Shown here: positions 1 to 8,416 of the stretch, piece by piece
Layout: each line of letters begins with the position of its first letter
Position numbering within the stretch: position 1 is the first letter of the stretch
DNA from: Synechococcus sp. NB0720_010
Lineage (GTDB): Bacteria > Cyanobacteriota > Cyanobacteriia > PCC-6307 > Cyanobiaceae
Direction of reading: 5' to 3'
Length of the DNA: 64,000 nucleotides
Assembly (NCBI RefSeq): GCF_023078835.1
Contig: NZ_CP090898.1
Coordinates: forward strand, 1,738,045 to 1,802,044
Program-made: the position numbers and the translations under genes
Notes under the pieces: generated by a model
The model's input: the letters and a program-made list of their open reading frames with translations, nothing else
What the model was told of the DNA's origin: nothing
Databases searched by the model: none

Positions 1-2
1 AT

Positions 3-1151
3 CACCGCAGCCGCGGCGACCAGCAGCGCCGGATCTGCCTGATCCCCACCAGTGCCCATGGGACGAACCCCGCAAGCGCCGTCATGGCTGGTTTGACGGT
101 GGTGGCCGTGGCCTGCGACGACCAGGGGAACATCGACCGGGCGGATCTGCAGGCCAAGGTCGAAACCCACAAGGACGAGCTGGCGGCCCTGATGGTCACC
201 TACCCCTCCACCCATGGTGTCTTTGAGGAGGGCATCCGTGAGATCTGCGCCTTGGTGCATCAGCACGGCGGACAGGTGTATCTCGATGGCGCCAACCTCA
301 ATGCCCAGGTGGGCCTGGCGAAGCCCGGGATTTATGGAGCGGATGTCTGCCACCTGAACCTCCATAAGACCTTCTGCATCCCCCACGGCGGTGGCGGTCC
401 GGGGGTGGGGCCGATCGCTGTGGCCTCACACCTGTTGCCCTTCCTGCCGGGCCATCCGTCTTCGGAGGCCTGTGGGGGTGATCAGGCCATCGGACCGGTG
501 AGTGCGGCCCCCTGGGGTAGCGCCAGCATTCTTCCGATCAGCTGGATGTATATCCGGATGATGGGCGGCGCGGGCCTGCGCCAGGCCAGTGCCGTTTCCC
601 TCCTGGCCGCCAATTGGTTGGCCCATCAACTGGAGGATCACTTCCCGGTGCTTTATCGCGGCCAATCCGGACGGGTGGCCCATGAATGCATCTTTGATTT
701 GCGGCCGCTCAAGCGCAGTGCCGGATTGGAGGTTGATGATCTCGCCAAGCGCCTGATGGACTACGGCTTCCATGCCCCCACGGTCAGTTGGCCGGTGGCG
801 GGAACGGTGATGGTGGAGCCCACCGAAAGCGAGGGTTTGGCGGAGCTGCAGCGCTTCTGTGATGCGATGGCCGCCATCCGTGCAGAGGCTGCAGCGATTG
901 AGTCTGGGGCGATGGATCCTGAGAACAATCCCCTTAAACGTGCCCCGCATACGTTGTCAGCGGTGACGGCGGATGTTTGGGATCGTCCCTATAGCCGTCA
1001 GCAGGCGGCCTACCCCCAGGGAGAGGCGCAGCAGCAGGGCAAGCTTTGGCCGGCGGTGGCTCGCATTGATAACGCCTTCGGTGATCGCAACCTGGTCTGC
1101 ACCTGCCCATCGGTTGAGGAAATGGCCGTTTCCACCTCAACAGCAGCTTGA
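3..1151 (+). CDS. gcvP: Glycine dehydrogenase (P protein), C-terminal part; 5' end lies outside the window
   Basis: This is the PLP-dependent decarboxylating subunit of the glycine cleavage system, which releases CO2 from glycine and passes the aminomethyl group to the H protein; in cyanobacteria it takes part in photorespiratory glycine metabolism. The reading frame is open from base 3 and encodes the last 382 residues, beginning inside the [12 protein letters not shown] stretch typical of the family. The PLP-binding lysine sits in [18 protein letters not shown] (bases about 350-405), followed by the glycine-rich loop. The C-terminus ([14 protein letters not shown]) is the normal family ending, so the 3' end is intact. 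A weak hairpin follows at 1184-1202. Confidence 0.97.
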   Translation, partial: HRSRGDQQRRICLIPTSAHGTNPASAVMAGLTVVAVACDDQGNIDRADLQAKVETHKDELAALMVTYPSTHGVFEEGIREICALVHQHGGQVYLDGANLNAQVGLAKPGIYGADVCHLNLHKTFCIPHGGGGPGVGPIAVASHLLPFLPGHPSSEACGGDQAIGPVSAAPWGSASILPISWMYIRMMGGAGLRQASAVSLLAANWLAHQLEDHFPVLYRGQSGRVAHECIFDLRPLKRSAGLEVDDLAKRLMDYGFHAPTVSWPVAGTVMVEPTESEGLAELQRFCDAMAAIRAEAAAIESGAMDPENNPLKRAPHTLSAVTADVWDRPYSRQQAAYPQGEAQQQGKLWPAVARIDNAFGDRNLVCTCPSVEEMAVSTSTAA

Positions 1152-1266
1152 TTAGGGTTTAAATTCTTTGGCAAAGGGAAAAGTGCAGAATTTCTTTCTG
1201 CATCGTCCCTTGATTTCCTCTCAAAATCTGCTGCAACTGCAGTCATCGCTGTAGTCCAGGGGGCCC

Positions 1267-1518
1267 ATGAGCGACGAGACCAAAACAACGACCCTCGAAG
1301 ATCAGCCGGCAGTGAAGTTGCCTTCTCTGCAGGGCAGCCTCCATCAAGCAGCCGTGACCGGTCAGACCCTGCGGGTCGAGGGCACCAACGTTGTGCGGGT
1401 TCCCTTCGGTGTTCGCCGCCCGCGCCGCACCCGTCCTGCTCGCCCTGAGCATTGGGCCACCGTGGTGCTGCCTTTCCAGGCTGGTGGTTCTACCCCGCCC
1501 CCGCCGCAGGCCGCCTAA
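1267..1518 (+). CDS. Small basic protein of unknown function
   Basis: I do not recognise a family. The 83-residue product has an acidic, threonine-rich N-terminus, a central stretch rich in arginine and proline (VRRPRRTRPARPEHW, residues about 50-64) and a Pro/Ala tail. No signal peptide or membrane segment is visible. It starts at ATG 1267 with GGGGG-type purines about 8 bases upstream, after a 115 bp gap that can hold its own promoter. Its stop TAA interlocks with the stop of the convergent gene (CTAA, 1515-1518). It is judged real from spacing, the ribosome site and high-G+C codon use rather than from homology. Confidence 0.6.
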   Translation: MSDETKTTTLEDQPAVKLPSLQGSLHQAAVTGQTLRVEGTNVVRVPFGVRRPRRTRPARPEHWATVVLPFQAGGSTPPPPQAA

Positions 1519-1721
1519 CTGGCGTTCTGGTCAAGGCGCCAGTCGATCAGCGCCTTGACGTCTTCCACTGAACTGGCTGGGGCCCGGAAGGGCAGCAGCT
1601 TCATGGGGCTGCGTTCGGGCCTGACCATCCAAGAGAGATCCTTCTGGGGGATCAGTACGAAGCCGCGATAGCGAACAATCCAGCGCTGAGAAGTCGGACT
1701 GGCTTTGGGCAGAGCTCCCAT
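1515..1721 (-). CDS. Conserved small protein, unknown function
   Basis: The 68-residue product reads WIVRYRGFVLIPQKDLSW, then PERSPMKLLPFRAPASS, then a helical end VEDVKALIDWRLDQ. I recall closely similar short proteins in marine Synechococcus genomes, all without an assigned role; this is recollection, not a search. It looks like a compact beta-plus-helix fold with no membrane segment. It converges on the preceding plus-strand gene with a 4-base stop-codon overlap and lies downstream of flv1 on the same strand, about 100 bp away, so it could be read through from the flavodiiron genes. Start is ATG 1721. Confidence 0.7.
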   Translation of the reverse strand: MGALPKASPTSQRWIVRYRGFVLIPQKDLSWMVRPERSPMKLLPFRAPASSVEDVKALIDWRLDQNAS

Positions 1722-1823
1722 CCAGCGGCAGTGGCGTCAGATCTTCATTTCAGCCCTTGTCAGGCTGAGCCCCCCTGAATTCAGGTTTTCTTCCGCTGCA
1801 GATCACGAGATCTTGCAGGGCGC

Positions 1824-3623
1824 TCAGTAGTTGGCGCCGCTGCGGCGTTGGTGAACGGCGGTGGTGGCCTCCGCATCCAACAGTGCTCCCGATCCCACCT
1901 GGGCATAGATCAGCCAGTGGTCGCCGCATTCCATGCGCTGTTTGACGCTGCAGTCGAGCCAGGCCAGGGCCTCGGGAAGGATCGGTTGACCGCCAGGGCT
2001 CTGCTCGAGCTCCAGGCCTGCGAAACGATCGGCCCCCGGGGCAAAGGGCTGCAGGAATTGCTTCATCGGTCCGCTCTCGCGGCCGCAGGCCAGGACGTTG
2101 AGGGCGAAGGAATCACCAACGTGCAGCAGGGCCTCCACGGCCCGATCCTTGGCGACGGCCACAGTCAGGCCCGGCGGGCTGAAGCTCGCCTGGCTGACCC
2201 AGCTGGCCACCATGGCGCCGCTGAGTTGACTTTCGCCAGCACCCTTGCGCGTTGTCAGGACGCAGAGGGATCCCACGACGCGGCCCAGGGCGAGGACGGC
2301 CGGGTTGCTGCGGCTTTCGCTGAGGCCACCACTGGTGGAGCTGCGGCGTTGGGCCTTGCGTTGCGCTGTGATCAGGCTGCGGCCCAGGCCCGTTCCGGTT
2401 TCCTCCAGGGTCTTGATCGTGGCCGCATCGGGACTGAACTTCACCCGCACCGGCTCAAAGGCGAAGCTGAAGCCGCCGTCGCGCAACTTGCTCTCCAGCA
2501 GATCGATGGCTTCACCGCTCCAGCCGAAGCTGCCGAAGACCCCAACCGGCTTGGAGCGATCACCCTCTGCCAGCACCGTGCCGAGGGCGGAGACGATCGG
2601 CGTTGGGGCATGGCCGCCGAGGGTGGGGGAGCCGATCAGCAGGGCATCGCAACTGCGGATGGTCTCCAGCAGTTTTTCGGCCGGGGTGAATTCGCAGTTG
2701 ACGCTCTCGACCCGCACGCCGGTGCGGGAGACCCCTTGGGCTAGGGCGTCGGCGATGGCGGCGGTGTTGCCGTAGGCGCTGGCAAAAAGCAGCGCCACCG
2801 AGAGGCTGGAGCGCTCCTGGGATTCACCCCAGCGCCGGTAGTCCACCAGCAGGCTGCGCCAGCTTTCGGCGATGGCCGGGCCGTGTCCCGGGGCGATGCA
2901 GCGGATGGGCAGCTCATCGATGCGGTTGAGCACCGCTTCCACCTGCCGGGCCATCGGGGCCATCAGGCAGTCATAGAAGTAGCGACGGTCTTCTTCGGTG
3001 CTGCTGCGGTTGGCTTCGGCCCACTCCTGGCTGCAGAGGTGCGCCGAGAAGAACTTGCCGCTCATCAGCAGGCCGGTGCTCTCCTCAAAGGCCATCAGCG
3101 CCCCGGGCCAGCGCGGGGTCGGAGCGGAGAGCAGGTTGATCCTGTAGCCGTCCGCGCGTTCAAGGCTGTCCTCACCGCGGACCACGGTCAGGGGCGGCAG
3201 CTCCGGCAGGGCGGGCGCTTCCTGTTCTGTGGGTTTGCGCTGGGCCCAGAGGTCCTGCAGCAACTTGGCGCCCGGGTTGGAGGCGATCAGCCGGAGCTTC
3301 TGCCAGCGGCGGGCCAGCTCGTGCAGCAGCGCAATCCGGTTGGGGTTGACGTGGCTGACGACCACCTGGAGCTCGCTGTCGCCAGGAACCAGCTCCGCCA
3401 GTTGCTCCAGGTAGGGCTCGGCGAAGGAGGCGCCGGGGGGGTGGACCAGCAGGGCAGCGGCTTCGCTGCTCGGGAGGAAGAGGAAGCTGTTGGCGCTGGT
3501 GCCCCGCTCGAGGCCGTACTCCACCTCAAAGCGCAGGCGCTTGGGGCTGAGGCCCCGCAGGCAGATCAGGCCGGGTTCGATCGGCAGCTGAATGACCTGC
3601 CGTTCTGCAGTGGCGCCGGCCAT
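1824..3623 (-). CDS. flv1: Flavodiiron protein Flv1 (partner subunit without the iron ligands)
   Basis: Flv1 and Flv3 form the cyanobacterial complex that passes photosynthetic electrons from the acceptor side of photosystem I to O2, making water without superoxide. The 599-residue protein has the class C order: beta-lactamase-like diiron domain (about 1-250), flavodoxin domain (about 270-410) and a C-terminal flavin reductase domain (about 440-599). Where Flv3 carries the H-x-E-x-D-H motif, this protein has H91-V-N93-P-N95-R96; the later His and Asp ligands are replaced by Arg (TPRWP) and Lys (SGKFF). That pattern is how I tell Flv1 from Flv3. Its ATG overlaps the flv3 stop (TGATG, 3621-3625), implying coupled translation. 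Confidence 0.93.
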   Translation of the reverse strand: MAGATAERQVIQLPIEPGLICLRGLSPKRLRFEVEYGLERGTSANSFLFLPSSEAAALLVHPPGASFAEPYLEQLAELVPGDSELQVVVSHVNPNRIALLHELARRWQKLRLIASNPGAKLLQDLWAQRKPTEQEAPALPELPPLTVVRGEDSLERADGYRINLLSAPTPRWPGALMAFEESTGLLMSGKFFSAHLCSQEWAEANRSSTEEDRRYFYDCLMAPMARQVEAVLNRIDELPIRCIAPGHGPAIAESWRSLLVDYRRWGESQERSSLSVALLFASAYGNTAAIADALAQGVSRTGVRVESVNCEFTPAEKLLETIRSCDALLIGSPTLGGHAPTPIVSALGTVLAEGDRSKPVGVFGSFGWSGEAIDLLESKLRDGGFSFAFEPVRVKFSPDAATIKTLEETGTGLGRSLITAQRKAQRRSSTSGGLSESRSNPAVLALGRVVGSLCVLTTRKGAGESQLSGAMVASWVSQASFSPPGLTVAVAKDRAVEALLHVGDSFALNVLACGRESGPMKQFLQPFAPGADRFAGLELEQSPGGQPILPEALAWLDCSVKQRMECGDHWLIYAQVGSGALLDAEATTAVHQRRSGANY

Positions 3624-5362
3624 CAGTAGTGGTTCCCCACTTTGCGGTGGTGAACAGCCGTGCGCGCCTCGGTGTCAGAGACGTTGCCCTGCTCAACCTC
3701 GCCGTAGATGATCCAGTGGTCTGGGCCCTCCATCCGCTGGCTGACGCGGCAGCCGAGGAAGGCCAGGGCATCGCCCAGGACCGGTCCGCCGTTGGCGACG
3801 CCATCGAGGGTGTTGACCCCGGCAAAGCGATCGGCACCCGGTGGGAAGCGCTTGAGGAAGTGGCGCATCAGGTCCTGGTAGTTGTCCTCCCGCAGGATGT
3901 TCAGCACGAAGCGATCACCCACCTGCAGCAGCGCCTCGATGGCGCGGTCTTTGGCCACGGCCACGGTGATGCCGGGGGGATCAAAGCTGGCCTGGCTGAC
4001 CCAGCTGGCCACCATCGCTGAGGCCCTCTCGTCCTGGCGTGCGGTCACCACATAGAGACCGCCAGAGAGACGCCCGAGGGCCTTGTCCAGGTCGCCATCA
4101 AGGGACTTCATCGCGGCGATGGTCTTGGCCCGGGTCAGGAGTTGTCCGAGGTCCGTGCCGGCTTCCTCGCAGCGCTGGTAGTCGTTGCCGTCGGGAACCT
4201 GGCGCACCCGCAGGGGCTCGAAGGCTTCCTTCTGGCCCATGCTGCGTAGCTGCGTGGCAACAGCATCAATCGGTTCGTCGTTGCCGCCGTAGGCGTCGTA
4301 GCTGCCGATCCACTGCTTGGGTTTGAGGGCCGCCAGCAGGGTGCCGATGGAGGCCTGCAGCTCCGGGTCGGGGTTGGCCGGCCAGGTGGGAACCACAACG
4401 GCGCTGGCCTCGCCGATCAGGGCGCTGAGTTCCTGGGCGTCGGTGGCCCGCAGGTCCACCAGTTGCACCTGGGCTTCGGCTTTGCCAATGCCACGGGCGA
4501 TGGCCTGGCTGAGGCGGTCGCAGAAGCCGTATTGGCTCAGATAACAGACGGCGGCGTAGGCCTCGCCTTTGCTGCGGTCGCTGCTCCAGTCCTTGTAGTC
4601 CCCCATCCAGAGGTTGAGGTGGTGGCGCAGCAGCGGTCCGTGCCCGGTGGCAATGGTGTTGATGGTGCCCTCGAGGCCATCCATGCGCTTCATGGCCTGG
4701 AGGACGCTGCGGGCGTTGGGGCCCATCAGGCAGTCGTAATAGAAGCGGAAGTCGGGAGCGAGGGCGCCGGGGTCCACATCGAAGCTGTCCTCGGAGCAGT
4801 AGTGCATCCCGAAGGCATCGCAGGTGTAGAGGATCCCGGTGCCGTGGTCGAAGGAAAAGATCGTGTCCGGCCAGTGCAGGTTGGGGGCACTGAGGAACTC
4901 GATGCGGTGCTGAATGCCGCTCTCGGGGTTGGTGCCCAGGTCCAGTTCCTCGCCGCTTTTGACGGCCCGGCTCTTAAAGGGGCGATGCACCTGGTTCTCG
5001 AGGAACTGAATCGCCACCTTCGAACCCACGACCTCAATGTCCGGGTTGAGGTCAATGACGTGGCCGACTAGGCCGGAGTGGTCCGGTTCGGTGTGGCTGA
5101 CGATCAGCACGTCGATGGCCTTGGGATCGATTTGCTCCTTGAGGAGCTCGAGCCAGATCCCTTCGAACTTGAGGTGGCTGGTGTCGATCAGGGCGGTGCG
5201 CTCACCGCGCACCAGAAAGCTGTTGTAGGTGGTGCCGTTGCGCAGGCCGAACTCAATGTCGAAGCGGCTGCGGTCCCAGTCCAACGAGCGGATGGTGCTG
5301 GTGTCCTTGGCGATGGCCTCGCACTGCAGGCTGAGCCGGGGCGTGCTTGCAACGACAGCCAT
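3623..5362 (-). CDS. flv3: Flavodiiron protein Flv3 (catalytic-type subunit)
   Basis: The partner of Flv1 in NAD(P)H- or ferredoxin-driven reduction of O2 to water, a safety valve under fluctuating light. The 579-residue protein has the diiron, flavodoxin (about 265-410) and flavin reductase (about 425-579) domains of class C flavodiiron proteins. The iron ligands are present: H90-T-E92-P-D94-H95, H163 in NLHWPD, D182 in TCDAFG and H241 in ATGHGP. It is first in a two-gene unit with flv1. Start ATG 5362 lies after a 146 bp gap that contains the hsp20 terminator, so it should have its own promoter. Confidence 0.94.
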   Translation of the reverse strand: MAVVASTPRLSLQCEAIAKDTSTIRSLDWDRSRFDIEFGLRNGTTYNSFLVRGERTALIDTSHLKFEGIWLELLKEQIDPKAIDVLIVSHTEPDHSGLVGHVIDLNPDIEVVGSKVAIQFLENQVHRPFKSRAVKSGEELDLGTNPESGIQHRIEFLSAPNLHWPDTIFSFDHGTGILYTCDAFGMHYCSEDSFDVDPGALAPDFRFYYDCLMGPNARSVLQAMKRMDGLEGTINTIATGHGPLLRHHLNLWMGDYKDWSSDRSKGEAYAAVCYLSQYGFCDRLSQAIARGIGKAEAQVQLVDLRATDAQELSALIGEASAVVVPTWPANPDPELQASIGTLLAALKPKQWIGSYDAYGGNDEPIDAVATQLRSMGQKEAFEPLRVRQVPDGNDYQRCEEAGTDLGQLLTRAKTIAAMKSLDGDLDKALGRLSGGLYVVTARQDERASAMVASWVSQASFDPPGITVAVAKDRAIEALLQVGDRFVLNILREDNYQDLMRHFLKRFPPGADRFAGVNTLDGVANGGPVLGDALAFLGCRVSQRMEGPDHWIIYGEVEQGNVSDTEARTAVHHRKVGNHY

Positions 5363-5439
5363 GGGATCACCAGGTGGGCAGCTGAACTCTACGGAGCTTC
5401 TCTGGAGAGCTGGCTGATCCAGCCATCCCTTCCAGTCAC

Positions 5440-5467
5440 AAAAAAGCCCTGGCTTGCGGCCAGGGCT
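5440..5467 (-). terminator. Rho-independent terminator of hsp20
   Basis: Perfect 9-bp stem AGCCCTGGC (5445-5453) / GCCAGGGCT (5459-5467) with a 5-base loop. Read on the minus strand it is followed by a run of six T (5445-5440). It sits about 40 bases after the hsp20 stop codon. Confidence 0.85.
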
Positions 5468-5508
5468 GGGTCCCGTCTCTCTCTGGTTGGTGTGATCGTT
5501 CTGGTCGC

Positions 5509-5904
5509 TTAGCCCTCCACCTTCACCGAGACGGTGCTCATGGTTTGGGCCTTCGGCGCCGTGACCAGCAGCAGGCCATCGCGGTAGTGGGCTTCGAGGC
5601 CCTCCCGCTCGATGCCGGAGGGGAAGCGGAAGCTGCGGCTCCAGGTGCCATAGCGGAATTCGCTCAGGAGCGGCGCTTGGGCCTCGGCGGCCTCCTCGGG
5701 GGCAAGGCGCTCGGCGCTGATGACGAGGGTGCGATCGGTGGCTTTGACATCGATCGAGTCGCGCTTCACGCCCGGCAGTTCCAGGGTGATGGCGAAGCCA
5801 GCCTCGGTTTCACGCACTTCGGCGGCGGGCACGCGCTCGGCGGTGTGCAGTTGCTGCTCGAGTTGTTCGAACAGATCAAAGGGTGATTGGCGCAGGGTCA
5901 GCAT
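5509..5904 (-). CDS. Small heat shock protein, Hsp20/alpha-crystallin family
   Basis: An ATP-independent holdase chaperone that binds unfolding proteins and, in cyanobacteria, also protects thylakoid membranes. The 131-residue protein starts LTLRQSPFDLFEQLEQQL, followed by an alpha-crystallin domain: VRETEAGFAITLELPGVK near 29-46, the TLVISAERLAPEE strand, GTWSRSFRFPSGI and the closing DGLLLVTAPK motif. The start ATG 5904 is chosen because it has GGAGG seven bases upstream and begins the conserved N-terminus; an in-frame upstream start at 6015 would only add an unrelated tail. No CIRCE inverted repeat was seen upstream, so HrcA control is not supported. Confidence 0.93.
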   Translation of the reverse strand: MLTLRQSPFDLFEQLEQQLHTAERVPAAEVRETEAGFAITLELPGVKRDSIDVKATDRTLVISAERLAPEEAAEAQAPLLSEFRYGTWSRSFRFPSGIEREGLEAHYRDGLLLVTAPKAQTMSTVSVKVEG

Positions 5905-6066
5905 GGCTGTTCCTCCAAGACTTGACTGGGCGGGGTGATGACCCGCAACGCCAATGTGGCTCCGCTGAATGACAACCAAGAGGGCGCAAACCGACCCTTT
6001 CAGTACGGCCCTCACCCCTCGGGTTCGGTTGCTACACCTTGGTTTTCGTAGGAGCCGAACCGCCCC

Positions 6067-6546
6067 TTAGAGCCACCACCAGTCGCTGAAGGCCGCGGCT
6101 TGACCGCAGGGCCGCCCATCGGCGTCCTGGAGGCACCAGAGCCGGGCGTTGTGGATCTGAAAGCGCCGGCCGCTGCGGCTGATGCGGATGCCGCTGTACC
6201 CCTCGATCGCTTGTTGGCTCAAGGCCTGCTGCAGCGCCAGCGCGCGGCTTTGGCGCTCCTGCGGTTCAGCGGTCAGTCGCGAGGGCATGCCGACCATGGC
6301 ACTCCAGGGGCGCTCCCAGAGCTGCAGGGCTGCTGCGTTGGCGTAGGTCAGGCAGGGGTCGCTGCTGCCGTCATGGGCTAGGACGACGAGATCGGCTGAG
6401 AAGAGTTCCTGGGCCGACGCTGCCAGGGGCCGGCCAAAGGCTTGGTGGTGGGATCGCAGCAGTTGCTGGGCCAGTTGGCGTTTGCCAGGGGTAAGCCAGG
6501 GGGCCGGCGCCTGCTCGAGTTGTGGTCGCTGATCGCTCAGGGACAC
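6067..6546 (-). CDS. MEKHLA domain protein (PAS-like)
   Basis: The 159-residue product has the MEKHLA fold features: a helical front (LLRSHHQAFGRPL), then YANAAALQLWERPWSAMVGMPSRLTAEPQERQ, then a PAS-like beta section ending IHNARLWCLQDADGRPCGQAAAFSDW. In plants the domain closes class III HD-ZIP transcription factors; stand-alone cyanobacterial forms have no proven role, and small-molecule or redox sensing is only an inference. I place the start at GTG 6546, two bases after the SWIM gene stop (TGAGGTG), which makes the two genes a coupled unit. Confidence 0.85.
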   Translation of the reverse strand: MSLSDQRPQLEQAPAPWLTPGKRQLAQQLLRSHHQAFGRPLAASAQELFSADLVVLAHDGSSDPCLTYANAAALQLWERPWSAMVGMPSRLTAEPQERQSRALALQQALSQQAIEGYSGIRISRSGRRFQIHNARLWCLQDADGRPCGQAAAFSDWWWL

Positions 6547-6547
6547 C

Positions 6548-7468
6548 TCAGTCGTCTTGCTTGCTGCCGGCAGCCATGGCGGTGGCCATGGCCGTGGCAC
6601 TGAAGCTGGCGCCCTGGGCCTTGAGGTGCTCGACGAATTGCTTGCCGGCCTCCGGGAAGCGGCCGTCCTCCGCCAGGGGGATGGCTCCGGCTTCATCCAG
6701 GCCGGTGTCCCCCTCCATGGCCGGGGTGATGACCACCAGGCCGGGGTCGAGGGCGGCTCCGTAGCGCCACCAGCGTTTGGGCTCGCGGATGGAGATGGGC
6801 GCGGGGTGCAGTTGGGGCGCATTGGCCTGCTCTGCGTCGGGGTTGGCCTTGGCCTCCTTGGCTTTCTTGGCCAGCAGGGCCCGGCGCTTGACCGCCAGGT
6901 CGCTGAGCAGCTGGGCGCGGGTCCGGCCCCGAAGCTGGAAGAGGACGAAGGGGTCTTCGCTGAAGCGCTCCCCCATCAGGTAGTAGACGGCGCTGACGTG
7001 CTTGCAGGGGTTGACCTTGTCCGGGCAGGTGCACTCGCTGCGCACCTCCTGCAACTTGAAGGGAAAGAGCCGCTTGCCGCTGGCGGCGAAGGCGCGCTCG
7101 ATGTCCTGGGGCATGACCCCGGCCAGCAGCTGGGCGGACCAGCGGGCCTTTTGACCGAGGGCCTCGAGGACGTAGTTCCAGTCCTCGTCGTTGAGGACAT
7201 CGAGCCAGAGTTTCACCTTGTAGGGGTCCTCGCCGCTGCCCTGCACCCGGGCGTGCACACGGCGCCCCTCAAAGCGAATGGAGAGGACGTTGCCCTCGCG
7301 GGCATAGGCCCAGGCCCGCTCCAGGCGTTTCTTGAAGCGGTAGCCGTTGATCAGCTCCATCCACTGCTCAACCCACCAGGGCTGCTGGCTCAGGCCCTCA
7401 TCGCCGAGCTGGGTGGTGATGCCGTTGGAGGGGGAGGTGAAGGTCACAAAAGATGAGCGAAGGCTCAA
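6548..7468 (-). CDS. SWIM zinc finger domain protein
   Basis: The 306-residue protein carries a SWIM zinc site C146-x-C148-x6-C155-x-H157 (CTCPDKVNPCKH) after a mixed alpha/beta N-terminal region that includes RFKKRLERAWAYAREGNVLSI. SWIM domains bind DNA or proteins and in bacteria are commonly encoded beside SNF2-family helicases, acting as their accessory subunit. Here the SNF2 gene lies on the same strand but 4.5 kb upstream, separated by a glycosylation block. The C-terminal third has a lysine/alanine-rich helix (about 197-215) and a poorly conserved tail. The stop TGA is followed at once by the MEKHLA start. Confidence 0.9.
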   Translation of the reverse strand: MSLRSSFVTFTSPSNGITTQLGDEGLSQQPWWVEQWMELINGYRFKKRLERAWAYAREGNVLSIRFEGRRVHARVQGSGEDPYKVKLWLDVLNDEDWNYVLEALGQKARWSAQLLAGVMPQDIERAFAASGKRLFPFKLQEVRSECTCPDKVNPCKHVSAVYYLMGERFSEDPFVLFQLRGRTRAQLLSDLAVKRRALLAKKAKEAKANPDAEQANAPQLHPAPISIREPKRWWRYGAALDPGLVVITPAMEGDTGLDEAGAIPLAEDGRFPEAGKQFVEHLKAQGASFSATAMATAMAAGSKQDD

Positions 7469-7569
7469 AGAAAGGTTAACGCGCGACTATTCATTTGAAA
7501 TTCCCTCTAAGCATGGGATAGATCCAGGCTTTTCTGCGGTTTTATTTTTTCTGATCTATTTTCTTCAAC
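7469..7569. promoter_or_regulatory. AT-rich divergent intergenic region at the island edge
   Basis: A 101 bp gap between the divergent SWIM and FkbM genes. Composition changes abruptly here from the G+C-rich backbone to long A/T tracts (for example around 7540-7567). It can hold the promoter of the plus-strand FkbM gene, but I see no convincing -35/-10 pair, tRNA fragment or repeat that would mark an integration site. Confidence 0.4.
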
Positions 7570-8412
7570 ATGGGGCGATTTCAGCGGATCCAGACTTGGA
7601 ACCTCACGGATGATACTGATTTGCAGTCAACATTGCCGGTACCCACTGGTCGCACAACGCAAGTGGCATTTGCCAGGTCAGGTTTTAAAAGTGCTGTAAT
7701 TCAAAAGATCGCTAAGATCGCAAATGTCTACCAGTTTGTTGATGTAGGCGCAAATCTTGGTCAGACAATGCTCGAGGTTTTCTCGAGTAATAACAACATT
7801 GAGTATTTTGGTTTTGAGCCAAATCCACAAGCATTTTCATGCCTGCAAGAGCTCGCCGCAACAATAAAAGTCAATGCTAATCTGTTCCCTTGGGCTTGTG
7901 GTACTGATTGCAGTCCAGCCAGCTTTTATAGCTCTTCAATTGAAGACTGCAGCGCGACCCTGCTCCCTGAGATACGCCCTGATACGTATTTAAAATCTAA
8001 GCCAACACATATCGCAAGCTATCCACTCGATATTTCTCTAAAGTCTCATCAACTCTCCTCATGCTTTATAATGAAAGTGGACGTAGAAGGTTTTGAGAAT
8101 GAAGTCTTGTCCGGCGCTGAAAATTTAATAGCGGCAAAAAGACCATTTATCTTTTGTGAAGTATTGCATGCTCATCGTGACTCGGAAATAGGACTAAATA
8201 ATGCACGCAAGGCATTGTTAGAGTCTTTTCTTGTGGGTGTTAACTACAGTATTTTTCAGATTCACCTCTCTGCAAGCGATCGCAATACTTTTCAAGGGTT
8301 AAACAAAATCAAGACTCTCCCAAAAAATCTGCTTTGGAAGAGCGCTCCACACACCTGTGATTTCATGTTCGTACCAAGTGAGCTTGAAGAAGGTCTACTT
8401 GCTTCAATTTAG
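7570..8412 (+). CDS. FkbM family SAM-dependent methyltransferase
   Basis: FkbM-type O-methyltransferases modify sugars of polysaccharides and natural products. The 280-residue protein has the SAM-binding motif VDVGANLG (57-64), the acidic-end strand FGFEPN (80-85) and the family motif MKVDVEGFENEVLSGA (about 167-182) followed by FIFCEVL. It is the only plus-strand gene of the AT-richer block and ends four bases before the stop of the convergent methyltransferase gene. ATG 7570 has no clear ribosome site, so the start is moderately sure. Its codon use, rich in A/T third positions, differs from the flanking genes and suggests transfer. Confidence 0.9.
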   Translation: MGRFQRIQTWNLTDDTDLQSTLPVPTGRTTQVAFARSGFKSAVIQKIAKIANVYQFVDVGANLGQTMLEVFSSNNNIEYFGFEPNPQAFSCLQELAATIKVNANLFPWACGTDCSPASFYSSSIEDCSATLLPEIRPDTYLKSKPTHIASYPLDISLKSHQLSSCFIMKVDVEGFENEVLSGAENLIAAKRPFIFCEVLHAHRDSEIGLNNARKALLESFLVGVNYSIFQIHLSASDRNTFQGLNKIKTLPKNLLWKSAPHTCDFMFVPSELEEGLLASI

Positions 8413-8416
8413 ATGT

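Noticed and set aside
1750-1818. Inverted repeats in the flv1 3' region (CCTGAATTCAGG and CTGCAGATC...GATCTTGCAG) as terminators
   Set aside because: Neither is followed by a T run on the minus strand used by flv1.
5905-6066. CIRCE or other heat-shock operator upstream of hsp20
   Set aside because: No TTAGCACTC-N9-GAGTGCTAA-like inverted repeat is present; only a chance TTGACT is seen.
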